In this document: positions 1-12,380 of the stretch, in pieces
Numbering within the stretch: the stretch's first letter is position 1
Layout of the letters: the number at the start of each line of letters is the position of its first letter
Origin: Abelmoschus esculentus
Taxonomy: Eukaryota > Streptophyta > Magnoliopsida > Malvales > Malvaceae
Assembly (NCBI GenBank): GCA_035048815.1
Contig: JAUCBN010000021.1
Location: 3,689,501 to 3,753,500 of the forward strand
Length of the DNA stretch: 64,000 nucleotides
Reading direction: 5' to 3'
Translations under genes and position numbers: made by a program
Notes under the pieces: generated by a model
Seen by the model: the letters and a program-made list of their open reading frames with translations, nothing else
Database searches by the model: none
What the model was told of the DNA's origin: nothing

Positions 1-509
1 TTTTGGTATAATATAAGCCATTAATTAATCAGATGTTTCTTCCTGTGGACCGTCCATTTTAATACAACTAGGAAGAACAACCGTTGAGCCATATAGAAAT
101 GTTGGACGTTAAGAACCTTATATTTATGTTTTGTTGAAGACAGGTTTTGAATTTGTCTTAATTAGGGCTGACTTGTATAGGTACAATGGGTGATTAAATG
201 AATCATGGGGGAATTGGACACAATTTATTACATTTTCAAGTAAAAATTAAGATGGATAAGAGTTTCTTATTATTGTGAAAAGGTACGAGTCTCCGATCAA
301 AATAGAGTCATTAGTAGGATGTGCAAACAATCGAACTAGCTTTTGATTATATATTTTTAAATTTTTCTAAACTTGTTAATTAATTTGGATAAACTATACA
401 GATAATAAATGAATTTTTAGGTACTTTTATTATAATCATTAATTTTTTAAAACTTTTATTATATTCATTCAATTTTTATATTGTTTTTTATGATAGTCTA
501 TACCATCAT
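1..509. other. AT-rich left flank, no gene seen
   Basis: I see no coding pattern, RNA gene or clear repeat boundary. It ends at the 5-base sequence ATCAT (505-509), which is the left target-site copy of the retrotransposon that follows. Confidence 0.6.
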
Positions 510-1755
510 CGATTGGTGTTTAAAATAGTCATTTTTTAATTTCTAATTCTCTTATTTTCATGAATTTATCACTACTAATTTGAATGTATTTCGTTTATTT
601 ATGAGCAGTGAAATGTTTACTGGAATTAATGATTAAAAGGATAAATTCTGCATTTTTTATAACGACTGTAGACACATGCATGATGCAACTGACATGGCAG
701 TTTCTAGAAGATTCGAGAAGATTCTGGAAGCAACTTGGTCAGCACAATTTGAGAAGATTTTTAAGAAATCTAGTTTTTAAATTTTAAACTCATAATTTAT
801 CTTTTATTTTATTTTGAGTTGGTTTGTTATTTTTAGGTTGTTAGTAGCCTATAAATACCCTCCTTGGGTAAAGTTTTAGATCATCTATCATTTATATCTT
901 TAAACTCTTGTCTTGTTCCTTTTCTATTTTATAAAATCCCTTTCTTTTCCTTCTTTACTTCAAGTCTTTTTAAATTTTGGAAAAAATATGCTAAGTATGA
1001 TAATTGATATCATGTTTAGCTAATTTCTTTTAAGCCAAGAGCTAGCAATGAGTCAATTCGATGAGTGAGAATTGAATAGTACTTAATTACCTTCGGGATA
1101 CATTCTTATTTTTCTATTTTACTAATTTGACAATCGGCCTTACTTACAAAATTAAAATATTTTGAAACCAAAAAGAGCTCGTTGGTCTGGATGTTGTTTT
1201 AATGTACAGTGGGCGGTCCGTTAAGGAAAAATAAGATCGGATTTGATTCTCGATGAGACAACATAATTTGAGTCGGGCCATTCCAGTACTTACTATGATT
1301 GTTTTAACGACAATAGTTGTGGTTAATTCATTCAAGAATCATCTTTCAGAGATAGGCTTGGGAAGATAGGTTACAAAAGAGAAAGGCAAGTTAAAATAGA
1401 TTGGGCCTTGTAGACTGTAACCGATATGTATCTCGGAGTAAAAATTCATTTCAATGATCGACAGAATTGAAACAAAGCTAGCTCGAGGCGATTTCTTCAT
1501 TATCATTTTCAACTACTATTTCTTTTTCTCAAACTTTATTTTTATTTTTATTTGTTTACTTTAAGTTTTATTTTTATCTCAATCTCATGAAACCCCCTTT
1601 AATTAATTGTTTGCAAAATCCTGGACTAGAATTGACACAAAATTACACCAGAAATTCCAAATTCTCTGTGGATCGACCCTCTTTATTATATTGTTCCTTT
1701 ACTTATTTGATTAAAGATGTTTATTTTATTTTGACAAGTAAAACGACGCTTGTCA
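510..1755 (+). repeat. 5' LTR of the gypsy element
   Basis: It matches 9729-11044 almost throughout. The first base pair of the expected TG start appears mutated to CG; the end is TTGTCA. A TATA-like stretch with 'cctataaatacc' lies near 848-859 and is shared by both LTRs, a plausible LTR promoter. Relative to the 3' LTR it lacks about 56 bp around 1211. Confidence 0.9.
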
Positions 1756-1758
1756 GAT

Positions 1759-1776
1759 TTGGCCCCATTGTCGGAG
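1759..1776 (+). other. Degenerate primer binding site, probably tRNA-Asp type
   Basis: Three bases after the LTR end the sequence reads TTGGCCCCATTGTCGG. From memory, Athila/Tat elements carry a tRNA-Asp-complementary site beginning TGGCGCC at this place, and this looks like a mutated form of it. The position directly after the LTR supports the call; the sequence match is imperfect. Confidence 0.6.
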
Positions 1777-1829
1777 AATTTTTGGCAAATTACTGATCAA
1801 TTTTTTTCTTTCATAACCAGGACCACCAA

Positions 1830-4186
1830 TGACCAACCAAACGATTAGAGAACTTACTGCAGCTTCCAAGATACAGTAAACACTTTGCATTACCTTTCCT
1901 TATGACGAAACCCTATTTCAACTTAAGACGGGATTGATCCACCTCCTTTCTACCTATAACGGTTTGCTTAGTGAAAGTCCATATAAATATCTCACAGAAT
2001 TTCATATGGTGTGCAACAGCATGAAGCCTCAAGGAGTTTTTGAGGATCAAATCAAACTGAGGGAATTTCCTTTTTCATTAGCCAGAACGGCTAAGAAGTG
2101 GTTATTTTATTTACCGCCTAATTCAATTAATACCTAAGTTGATCTATCATGTGTTTTCCTTAACAAGTTTTTCCCAGCGGCGAAAGCTAGTGAGTTAAGG
2201 AAAAGTATTTTGGGAATTCAACAAAAAGAATGTGACTCTTTATGATTACTATGAGAGGTTTAAGAAATTATGCGTCAAATGCCACAACATGGTCTATTTG
2301 AGCAAACACTCCTTCAATACCTTTACGAAGGAATGCTTCTGTTTGATAGAAAGATTGTAGATACCGCTAGTGTAGGTGTTATTATTAAAATGACAACCAA
2401 TGCAGCAATAACATTGATTTCCACTATGACGAAAAACCCGCAACAATTCGGCTTCTCGAGTGAACCTAGCCGTCAGGTTCACAAAGTAAGTACAGTTTCG
2501 ATCGAAAGCAAATTAGAAAAATTAACTGAAATAGTTAATTTGCTTGTTAAGGGAAAATTGGAGCCGCGAAAGTATGTGGAGTTTGTACCATATTAGATCA
2601 TCCAACAGAATATTGTCCATTGTTACAAGATACATCCGAGGCACAAGTTAATGTTGTAGGGAGTTTTTCGGGACCTCCTCAAAGACCCTATAACCCATAT
2701 GACAATACTTTCAATCCATGATGGAGGTACAACCCAAACTTGAGTTATGAATACAACCAAGACCTCCTTTTTTTCAATCGAAACACCACAAATATCCTCC
2801 CTTGAAATAATAGTTGAGAAATTGGCCATATCCAAAGAAAAATTTCAAACTCAAACACAAGCTCATCTCCAAGAAATTGACAAACAAATCAGCCAATTAG
2901 CTAAAAAGTTGGTCACCTAGAATCTCAAGGTCGATTACCATCACAAATAAAAACAATTCCAAGGGAAAATGTAAGTTTGATCACTATCCGACAATGGTAC
3001 CATCATCTCACTTGAAGCTTTAAACAAGTTTGATAAACAAAAAAGAAGATGCATCGTTAAAGAAATAAGAAAAAGATCCTTCGCCTTCAAACATTTCTGA
3101 TAAATTTGCTTCCACTTCTTGTTTTTCTTCTCCTTACAAAACTTTGCCTCCTTTTTCCTTCTAGGCTTACGAAACGTGACAAGAAAGTGGAAGAGAAAGA
3201 AATCCTCGACATCTTCAGGAAGGTAGAAATTAACATCTTTTTTCTTGATGTAATCCGAAAAATACCCAAGTATACAAAATTCTTGAAAAATATTTACACA
3301 AATCGAAGGCGATTGAATGGGAATGAAAAGGTAAACCTTAGCAAAAATATTTCTTCGATCTTTTAGAAAAGGCTTCCACCAAAATAAAAAGATCAAGGTA
3401 TGTTCTCAAGGCCGTACAAAATTGATAATGTTGGAATGAAATGCGCACTATGTAACTTAGGCGCATCTATCAATGTGATGTCATTGTTCGTCTATAATGA
3501 AATTTCTAATGAACCATTGAAAGAAATGAGGTTCACAATATAATTCTCCGATCGATAAATCATCTAACCCGAAGAAGTTCTAGAAAATATTTTAGTGAAG
3601 GTAAATGATTTAATATTTCTTGCTGATTTTTATATAATTGACATGAAAAATGATCGCAGTAATATTAGATCTGAAATAAATCTTGGGTGACCATTCTTGA
3701 GTATGACACATACGAAGATTGATGTTCGTAGTGGCATTTAAACTATGAAATTTGATGGAGAAGTCGTCAAGTTTGACGTATATAAAGCTATAAAATATTC
3801 GAATAATGTGGCAAGCTTGAATTTCATTGATATTGTCGATCCATTTGCTAATGAATTTTTGAAGACTAATTTGCTACTTGATTTTTGCAGAGAATTAGAA
3901 AAAAAGGAATTTAATGATAGGAAGTTTGAAGAAATTATTTCTATAATTTATTCTATTTCTAATTTTCATTTAATCTCTTCAAAAATTAAATTTTTTTCAT
4001 CAATCTTACAAGTATCAAAGATGAAGTTAAAGTTACCACCAGATAAATTGCATATTAAAGAATATGCTTTATTGAAAAGAGTGAAGGAACTCCATGATCT
4101 TAATGATCAAAAAATTTCTCATAGAGAAATTCTCAGTTGGACAAAGAACGTGAATTGGGAAAAGAACTTCTCGCAGAACCTGTAGT
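1830..4186 (+). pseudogene. Decayed retrotransposon gag-protease region
   Basis: Fragments in shifting frames read as a retrotransposon capsid domain (about 1934-2600; recognisable pieces include MKPQGVFEDQIKLREFPFSL and CPQHGLFEQTLLQYLYEG-like text around 2280-2330) followed by a retropepsin region (about 3440-3890). The protease active-site segment reads CNLGASINVM at 3451-3480, where relatives normally have Asp in place of Asn, so the catalytic residue is lost. After a linker-like piece (around 4000-4060, SILQVSKMKLKLPPDKL) the coding trace ends within 120 bases with nothing resembling reverse transcriptase or integrase. Stops and frameshifts interrupt all parts. I infer a large internal deletion that joined the protease-RT linker to the 3' end of the coding region. 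Confidence 0.8.
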
Positions 4187-4817
4187 CTGAATCAAGTCAT
4201 CGAGCTAATAACGTTAAACGAAGTGCTAAATGGAAGTAATGTCACCCCCAATTCCGACCTAATTTCTTAGATCGAAACTAGGAAATCAAGTTACAAAAAC
4301 TTTCCCCTCAAGTAATTATTTTAGGTTAAATAATTTCAAAATTAGGGTTACTTTGACAAATTGGGAAAACAATTTGGGAATTTTAATTATACAAATATAA
4401 ATGCTTAAAAAAATATTAATAACATTTATGATATCCGAAAACAGATTCAGAAAAACATGCATCGATAAGTTTCGAAAATATAACATGTTTCATATCAAAT
4501 AAAACATTAAAACTAATATAATTACAAGATCATACTAGAATAATAATTATCTGAATATTGTGCGAGATGCTCCAAGTATCGGTTCGCCTAAACTGGTCTG
4601 AGAATCTGAAAAGCAGACTAAAAGGGTGTAAGCTAAAAAGCTTAGTGTGTCTCTAAAGTGCAAACAGTCACAAACAAAACATGTTTTACATTTCTGAAAA
4701 GTTTCTGAAAATATTTTGGAATTCAAGAAAAACTGAAGCATGATATGCTATGATGATGGATGCATGACAGAAAATCAGAGGGCCTAATATCAAAAATCAT
4801 ACAGAGTGGAGGATTAT

Positions 4818-6897
4818 CCTCGCCAGAGTGGAGGTTTCTCTTACGTTATAGATTTTAAATCCAAAAAATATTTCAGATGACAGAACATGATATGATTCGT
4901 AAAATCATAAATCAGAACTCTTACGAGTAACAATTTTTCAGAAAATCAGATGTTTGATTTTAAAACAGAATGCACATGTCATGCATGATGATATCATGTA
5001 TAAAAAGATAAAAGTATCAAATAATAAATCAAGCAGTGTACAGATGATATTTCAGAAATACACATAGAATATATCATAATATAGTATAAGCACAAAAACA
5101 TGTAGCATAGGAAGAGACACACCTTAAGCAACTGAAGCTCTAGCTCTGAGATGGACGCGTCTCGCGTTCCGGTCTAAATGAAACAGGACCTATGAAGTAA
5201 CAGAATTATATTACTATTTATTGCTAATTCTAAGCCACCAACTATGACAAACTCATATCCGAAGCTTACTCACGTGACGGTCTCGAAGAACATGCCCGAT
5301 CGGTATGAACAACAGGAGGTACACAAGAGGCTTCAAGAACGTTAACACCTGAATGGAAGACGAATTCTGCATTAGATTCCTTAAAATACCTTTTTCAAAC
5401 TTTAAGAACAAATCAGATGAAAAACACTTAAAACAAGACTTTCGGGTATGAATTTGACAAAACAGGCAGCGGATTCGAACTCAGAACGTCAAAAAAGGTC
5501 AAGGGGAACGTCGAACTCAGAGTGAAGGTTTCCTTCACGTTACAGATTTTAAATCCAAAAACTATTTCAGGTGATAGAACATAATATGATTCGTAAAATC
5601 ATAAATCAGAACTCTTACGAGTAACAATTTTTCAAAAAATTAGATGCTTCATTTGAAAACAAAATGCACATGTCATGTATGATGATATCATGTATAAACA
5701 GGTAACAGTATCAAATAATAAATCAAGCAGTGTACAAATGATATTTCAGAAATACACACAGAATATATCATAATATAATATAAGCAAAGAAACATGTAGC
5801 ACAGGAAGAGCCACACCTTAAGCAACTGAAGCTCTAGCTCTAAGATGGACGCGTCTCGCGTTCCGGTCTAGATGAAACAGGACCTATGAAGTAAAAAAAT
5901 TATTCTACTATTTATTGCTAATTCTAAGCCACCAACTATGACAAACTCAGATCCGAAGCTTACTCATGTGACGATCTCGAAGAACGTACCCGATCGGTAT
6001 GAACAACAGGAGGTACACAAGAGGCTTCAGGAACGTTGACACCTGAACGGAAGACGAATTCTGCATTAGATTCCTTAAAATACCCTTTTTAAACTTTAAG
6101 AATAAATCAGATGAAAAACACTTAAAACAAGACTTTCGGGTTTGAATTTGACAAAACAGGCAGCGGATTCGAACTTAGAACGTCGAAAAAGGTCAAGGGG
6201 AACGTCGAACTTAGAGTGGAGGTTTCCCTCATGCTACAAATTTTAAATCCAAAAAATATTTTAGATGATAGAACATTATATGATTCGTAAAATCATAAAT
6301 CAGAACTCTTACGAGTAACAATTTTTCAAAAAAGCAGATGCTTGATTTGAAAACAGAATGCACATGTCATGCATGATGATATCATGTATAAACAGATAAC
6401 AGTATCAAATAATAAATCAAGCAGTATACAAATGATATTTCAGAAATACACACAGAATATATCATAATATAGTATAAGCGCAAAACATGTAGCACAAGAA
6501 GAGACACACCTTAAGCAACTGAAGCTCTAGCTCTGAGATGGACGCGTCTCGCGTTCCGGTCTAGCTGAAACAGGACCTATGAAGTAACAGAATTATATTA
6601 CTATTTATTGCTAATTCTAAGCCACCAACTATGACAAACTCAGATCCAAATCTTACTCATGTGATGGTCTCGAAGAACGTGCCCGATCGGTATGAACAAT
6701 AGGAGGTACATAAGAGGCTTCAGGAACGTTGACACCTGAACGGAAGATGAATTCTGCATTAGATTCCTTAAAATACCCTTTTCAAACTTTGAGAACAAAT
6801 CATATGAAAAACACTTAAAACAAGACTTTCGGGTTTGAATTTGACAAAACAGACAGCGGATTCGAACTCATAACGTCGAAAAAGGTAAAGGGGAAGG
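4818..6897 (+). repeat. Three tandem copies of a 694-bp unit
   Basis: A marker sequence (GATTCGTAAAATCATAAATC) occurs at 4894, 5588 and 6282, spaced exactly 694 bases both times, and the surrounding text aligns across whole units (about 4818-5511, 5512-6205, 6206-6897). Each unit contains a GC-rich motif around GACGCGTCTCGCGTTCCGGT (5154, 5848, 6541) in an otherwise AT-rich context. Copies differ by scattered substitutions and rare single-base indels. Confidence 0.92.
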
Positions 6898-6907
6898 TTA
6901 TCCGAAA

Positions 6908-7090
6908 AAGTCAACTATGGTCAAAGTCAAAGTCAATTGGTCAAAGTCAACTTTGACTTGACTGATCAAAGGTCAAACGGTCCATGGTCCAAGGTCCAAG
7001 GTCAAAGTCAAACTTAGTCAAAAAGGTCAAACCAGGTCAAGGTCAAACATAGATTGGGTCGGGTCAACTTGGTCAAACGGGTCAAAACCG
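6908..7090 (+). repeat. GTCAA/GGTCAAA-rich block
   Basis: About 180 bases are built largely from GGTCAA, AGTCAA and GTCCA words. Read on the minus strand these are repeated TTGAC cores, the W-box core recognised by WRKY factors in established plant literature. Whether any factor binds here is unknown; it may only be degenerate satellite-like sequence of the nested element. Confidence 0.7.
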
Positions 7091-8194
7091 GTTTGGATCA
7101 ATCCACAAGTGTGATCTAACTCATAACCATAGGGCTCAGAAAACATCACTCACAACACTTAGCCCAAAACAGATAGCCCAACTCCCAAAAGAATTATACA
7201 CACTCAAAATCAAAACCACAAAATTCGACCTAAACTAACAAGCCTATCATCATAGTTCCATCTTCCATAGCCCATCAACCAACTAAACCCACTAATCTAG
7301 CAACACCCAACAATTACACATGAACCGACCCAACACCAACAACACACATAGCCCACAATCTCTTAACACAAAAAAAATTAGGGTTTCCTACAACTCCTAA
7401 GACAACAAGGAGAAGGGCGATGGCGATAGCTTCCCGATAACAACCCCGGTGACCGCTCCGGTGATGCCCACAAGAACGACGACATCAAGGGTTCAATGAA
7501 ACCACACTAACAACACTTTACAAAACTGAAAACAAGAGCCACATAGTATAACAAACTAAAATTCATTAACAAATAGCTCCACAAAACCAAAACTGAAAAC
7601 AATAACAGAGATCTTACTCTCCACACAGATCGAAATTGAGTGACAACACTAGACAGAAAAGGTTGTTCAGAAAGGTGAAAAGACAAGTTCACCGGTGACC
7701 ATAACATTATCTCCATCGATAAAACGTTAAAACAGAAAGAAGATTTCGGTTCTTCCTATCTTTCCCTTGAATAATCATAAAACAAAATGGATGACAGTGT
7801 GGGAGCCCGACGTCGGTCTTAGGATGATGATTAGGCAAAAGAGGGGACTTGGTCGGGACTGGAAAGGAGAAGGAAGATTGTGAGAGATTGAGAGAGAGAA
7901 GGAGCAACGTGCGACTGCTGAAACCTATTTCCAACAAAGTGAAACACGTTCTGGAAATAAGGAATTAAATTTCACCCTAAACAAAATGGTTAAAATATAA
8001 GAAGAGCCCCTGGTCACTCTTATGTTCACAAACAACACCACATTTTCTTTTGTTTTATAAAAAGGTCCATAAATTCCAATTCCCAAACAATTAAGTCATT
8101 AACAAAATCAAATTAATTCCTAAATTTTAGGGTTTCTAAAATTTAGGGATTTCATAATCGATTTCCAAATTGGGGCAAAATTCGGGGTGTTACA

Positions 8195-9728
8195 GACAAC
8201 CCATTTTCTTTTTTTCTTTATTTTTTTTATTTTCATTCATTCATTTATTTTTATTTTTATCTAAGTTATTTTCAAATTAATTTGTACAGAATTTGTCTTA
8301 AATTTGAATGGCTTGATCGTACATGAAACTTGAAAAATGCAAATGAGGAGTTGTATACTCCTTACAACCCCAAAATTCATCGTTCTTTCACCATAGACCG
8401 ACAACAAAACTCACCTTAGACACGGGGAGTATCTCTATTCCTTCTCTTATACTTTAATCTTCATATTGAGACAATATGCTTTCAGTGAGGGGGTAAAGAA
8501 TTGAATCAAATTTCGTTTTACTTGTCTTATTTATTGCTTGATTGAATATCTTGATTAAATTGGTCGGAAGCTTGGTTAAAATTCTTTCCTTTTTATTGAA
8601 TATCTTAAGCATGTTATGATTGTTTAAGCTCTTTTAATTATTTTGGATTTATAACACTATTGATAGTTGAATTACATGAGTAAGAATTTAATTTGACTTC
8701 TTTGTAATATGCCTTGATTTTGTTTATTGAATTTTTGCCTAACTTGATTAATGAAACACACTTTGGTAAGGTTTTGAGCCTTGAGCATGTTTTCTTCATT
8801 TTTGTGCTTGTTTTTCTTGCTTGAGTGTGTCAAATTGGATATTGGAAATCTAGAACTTGTGGCATGAATACTTTTTGAGACTACACGTGAAATATGTTAT
8901 TTTGATATAATTTGGACATATAATTCACCCCATTTTTTCCCAAGAAAAAAACCCTACCCTTTTGATTTCCCATTAGTGAACCAATTTTGAACCTACATCT
9001 ATTTTTTTATTTCACCTTAATTTTAAACCTTTAAGCCTTTTTATTTTGTATCACTATCTTTTCTTACCCTTTATCAGGAAAAAGACTTGAAGCGTATGAG
9101 CATTTTTTGTTTCACGAAAAATCAAAAGAAGAAGAAGAAGAAGAAAATGAAAAAAAAGAAGGAAGGGAAAAACAATTTGCTTGATTTTGATTTAACTTTT
9201 GATGTAAATATTCTTATTGATTTCATGCACCTTATTTGCTCGTGGACATTGATTATGTTATTTAAAAATTCTTTGTCTTGATTACAAGCCTCATTTTAAG
9301 CCATTTCCCCTACCTTTACCTAAGCCCCATTATACTCTTTTTAAAGACTCATTGATCTTGCATCTTATTTCTTATAAGTAGTGGAGAATTGATTGTCACA
9401 AGCTTATGGAAATCCTTATTTGATTGTGACTTTGAGTGAAATTTTGCACCCGAAACACATTTAAGTGAACTGAATGATAGATACTTTGTGAGGAATTACG
9501 TTAGGCTAAATTTTTTATTAATGAAAGATGGAAACTTAAAAAGATGTTTGATTTATTTTTCCTTATGTTTATTCTCTTGATCAATATTTTAGTTCAATTA
9601 ATTATTATGAGCTTTGGTTTTCATGAATTGCTTAAGTATGAGATGGATTGGAGGATTACAAACTAAGTTTTTGACTGGTTTGATTAAGGCATACTTGAGG
9701 GAAAATATGAGACAAGTGAGGGGGGATT
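8195..9728 (+). other. 3' internal region of the gypsy element with polypurine tract
   Basis: This is the non-coding stretch between the (deleted) pol region and the 3' LTR. The purine run GAGGGGGGA at 9718-9726 sits two bases before the LTR and is the expected plus-strand primer. The 64-codon reading frame at 9087-9281 is a lysine-rich low-complexity artefact. Confidence 0.7.
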
Positions 9729-11044
9729 TGATTGATGTTTGAAATAGTCACTTTTTAATTGTTAATTCTCTTATTTTCATGAATTTATCACTACTAATTT
9801 GAGTGTATTTCGTTTATTTTATGAGAAGTGAAATGTTTACTAGAATTGGTGATTAAAAGGATAAATTCTTCATTTTTTATAACGACTGTAGACACGGGCA
9901 CGATGTCGGGCACGATGCAGCTGACATGGTAGTTTCTAGAAGATTTGAGAAGATTCTTGAAGCAGCTTTGTCAGCATAATCTGAGAAGATTTTTAGGATA
10001 TTTAGTTTTAAAATTTTAAACTCATGAATTATCTTTTATCTTTTATTTTATTTTGAGTTAGTTTGTTGTTTTTATGTTGTTAGTAGCCTATAAATACCCT
10101 TCATAGGTAAGGCTTTAGATCATCTATCATTTCTATCTTTGAACTCTTGTCTTGTTTCTTTTCTATTCTATAAAATTACTTTCTTTTCTTTCTTTACTTT
10201 AAGTATTTTTATATTTTGCAAAAATATGCTAAGTATGATAATTGATATCATGCTTAGTTAATTTCATTTAAGCCAAGAGCTAGAAATGAATCAATTTGAT
10301 GCGTGAGAATTGAATAGTACTTAATTACCTTCGGGATACATTCTTATTTTTCTGTCTTATTAGTTTGACAATCGGCCTTACTTACAAAATTAAAACATTT
10401 TGAAACCAAAAAGAGCTCGTTGGTCTAGATGTTATTTTAATGTACAGTGGGAGAAAGGATTTGCCTGTTGTAATTCGACTTCCTGTGAAGACATTTAGCG
10501 GCAGTCCGCTAAGGAAAAATAAGATCGGATTTGATTCTCGATGAGACAATATAATCCGAGTCGGGCCTTTCCAGTACTTAGTTTGATTGTTTTAACAACA
10601 ATAGTTGTGGTTAATTCACTCAAGAATCATCTTTCAAAGATAAGCTTTAGAAGATCAATTACAAAAGAGAAAGGCAAGTTACAATTGGTTGACCCTTGTA
10701 GACTGTAACCGACATGAATCTTAGAGTAAAAATCCATTTCAATGATCGACAGAATTGAAACAAAGCTAGCTCGAAGTGATTTCTTCATTATCATTTTCAA
10801 CTACTATTTCTTTTTCTCAATCTTTATTTTTATTTTTATTTGTTTACTTTAAGTTTTATTTTTATCTTAATCTCATCAAACTCCCTTTAATTAATTGTTT
10901 GCAACATACTGGACTGGAATCAACACAAAATTACACTTGAAATTCTAAATTTCCTGTGGATCGACCCTTTTTACTATACTGTTGCTTTACTTATTTGATT
11001 TAAAGAGGTTTATTTTATTTTAACGAGTAAAACGACGTTCGTCA
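9729..11044 (+). repeat. 3' LTR of the gypsy element
   Basis: It aligns with 510-1755. It starts TGATTG and ends CGTCA, and is followed by ATCAC. It keeps about 56 bp (around 10449-10504) that the 5' LTR has lost, and is therefore the better copy for defining the family. Confidence 0.9.
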
Positions 11045-12380
11045 ATCACCTTCCGTTAAAAAAACTGAAATGGTAGGTTAATTTTTTATGTTAATTAAAT
11101 AATATTTTTTTTCTACACCACTTTTAGCTTCTCAATTATTACTATAACAAGCTTGGTTTATAGCATCACTTTATGAAACGAATTTAGAGTATATGTCACT
11201 AAATTTTTACATATTACGGTATTTACATAATAAAATACCACAAAATAACAAACATCGCAGCGTTATAGGAGAGAATATTATTATAGAATGATATATGACG
11301 GTTTCTTAGTATTGCCATTGTAATAATCCATTTGAAACCTTTTATTATTATTAAAATATCAGATCCAATATATATTACACATCCAATACCAAAACCCAAT
11401 AACACATTACAAGACCAACACCCTTACAACCCAAACCCAATCAAAACCTTAATTATCATCCAACTAACCCTAAATTAGATCTAACCAAACCCTAACAGAT
11501 AACAAACCAGCCGTCCGTCGCCCTTGATCCCCACGTCGGCCAGCTGTTGCGTGTGGCCGCCACGCACGACTCTTCGATACGCGCATGGTGGTCACGCGCC
11601 CTCTCATTGGTCCCTCGAACGGCCACCGCCCACGTCTGCCATGCCGGACTGCTCTACCGCCCCGGTCTTATCGCGTCTACAAGAGAAACAAAGAGATTAG
11701 ATTTAAATCTAATAACAACTTTTTCATGTATTTTTATATACATTAAATCTGGGTATAAAACCCAGATTAGGGGACTTGTACCGATTACGAAAAAAAAGGA
11801 ATGAAAAAGCATTATATTTGAGACAAAAAAGAGGCAAAATCGAAACAAAAAGCAACCACAATCACACACATACATTCGAATAACAACTGGAGAAAGAGAG
11901 GGGAAAGATCGGAGCGTTAACTGAGAGAAAAAGGTAAAAAAAAATTAAAGGGTTCGAACAACTTATCTTTTAGATCTAGTATTATGTGAATATCGTTTTG
12001 AAAATCTGACTTCACCATTGCGTTCCTTGCGTCGAAAGCTATCAGAAAGTCTCTTCATTTTCGGTTTCCGACGAACTTCGCGGTGGCCGGTACGGTGACC
12101 GACGGTCGGAGACGACGGTCGGCGGCCACCCTTCCACCGGAGAAGATGAGAACATGAGATCATTTTAGGCTCTGTTTTTTCTCATGTTTTAAGAGTAACA
12201 ATGAAGATGATTAGCATAAAGGAGGATATATATATATGGGTCAAAACGGTACCGTTTTGGTGCCAGTCCTAATGGCCCAAAACGGTGTGTGCCAGCCCTA
12301 ATGGCCCAAACGATGTCGTTTTGTCCATGGATACCCGAGATCGACCCGACCACCCGATCCGAACCCGCGTTCAACCCGGA
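11045..12380. other. Unclassified repeat DNA with GC-rich islands
   Basis: The stretch 11500-11670 and 12050-12150 is unusually GC-rich for this window, and a TATAAAA sits in 'gggtataaaaccc' near 11752. Short open frames on both strands look like chance frames in GC-rich DNA. Text such as repeated AACGGT.CCGTTTTG near 12245-12320 reminds me of LTR-element DNA, but I cannot define boundaries. Confidence 0.35.

Larger units (their letters stand above)
4240..8194. mobile_element. Nested 4-kb non-coding insertion with inverted-repeat-like ends
   Basis: It interrupts the 3' end of the gypsy coding region: sequence typical of that junction (ATGG-AG-CAACCCATTTT) is split between 4230-4236 and 8195-8205. 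The ends mirror each other imperfectly: the left end starts TGTCACCCCCAATTCC and the right end, read on the minus strand, starts TGTAACACCCCGAATTTT. No protein is recognisable inside. The interior holds a 3 x 694-bp tandem array, a GTCAA-rich block and a more GC-rich stretch at 7370-7950. A non-autonomous DNA transposon is the simplest reading, but I could not fix a target duplication, so the class is open. Confidence 0.6.
510..11044 (+). mobile_element. Ty3/gypsy LTR retrotransposon (Athila/Tat-like), decayed and non-autonomous
   Basis: Two long direct repeats (510-1755 and 9729-11044) bracket about 8 kb. They are flanked by ATCAT on the left and ATCAC on the right, a 5-bp target duplication with one change. 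After the left LTR comes a primer-site-like sequence. Before the right LTR lies a purine tract (9718-9726). The interior shows gag and aspartic-protease remains but I find no reverse transcriptase, RNase H or integrase. A separate 4-kb element is inserted at 4240-8194. The gag wording and the primer site fit the Athila/Tat branch of gypsy elements as I know it. The element is riddled with stops and frameshifts and cannot encode its own movement. The two LTRs differ at many positions and by an approximately 56-bp indel, so the insertion is old. Confidence 0.9.

Noticed and set aside
2941..3396. 151-codon and overlapping frames on the minus strand (and 3106-3366 plus)
   Set aside because: They lie antisense or out of frame in the decayed gypsy region, are Lys/Phe-rich and show no domain.
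4818..6897. CRISPR-like or centromeric satellite array
   Set aside because: Units are 694 bp without spacers, so not CRISPR; only three copies inside a transposon, so not a centromere array on this evidence.
11547..12163. Frames in the GC-rich patches
   Set aside because: Arg/Ala/His-rich translations on both strands are what GC-rich non-coding DNA gives; no domain seen.
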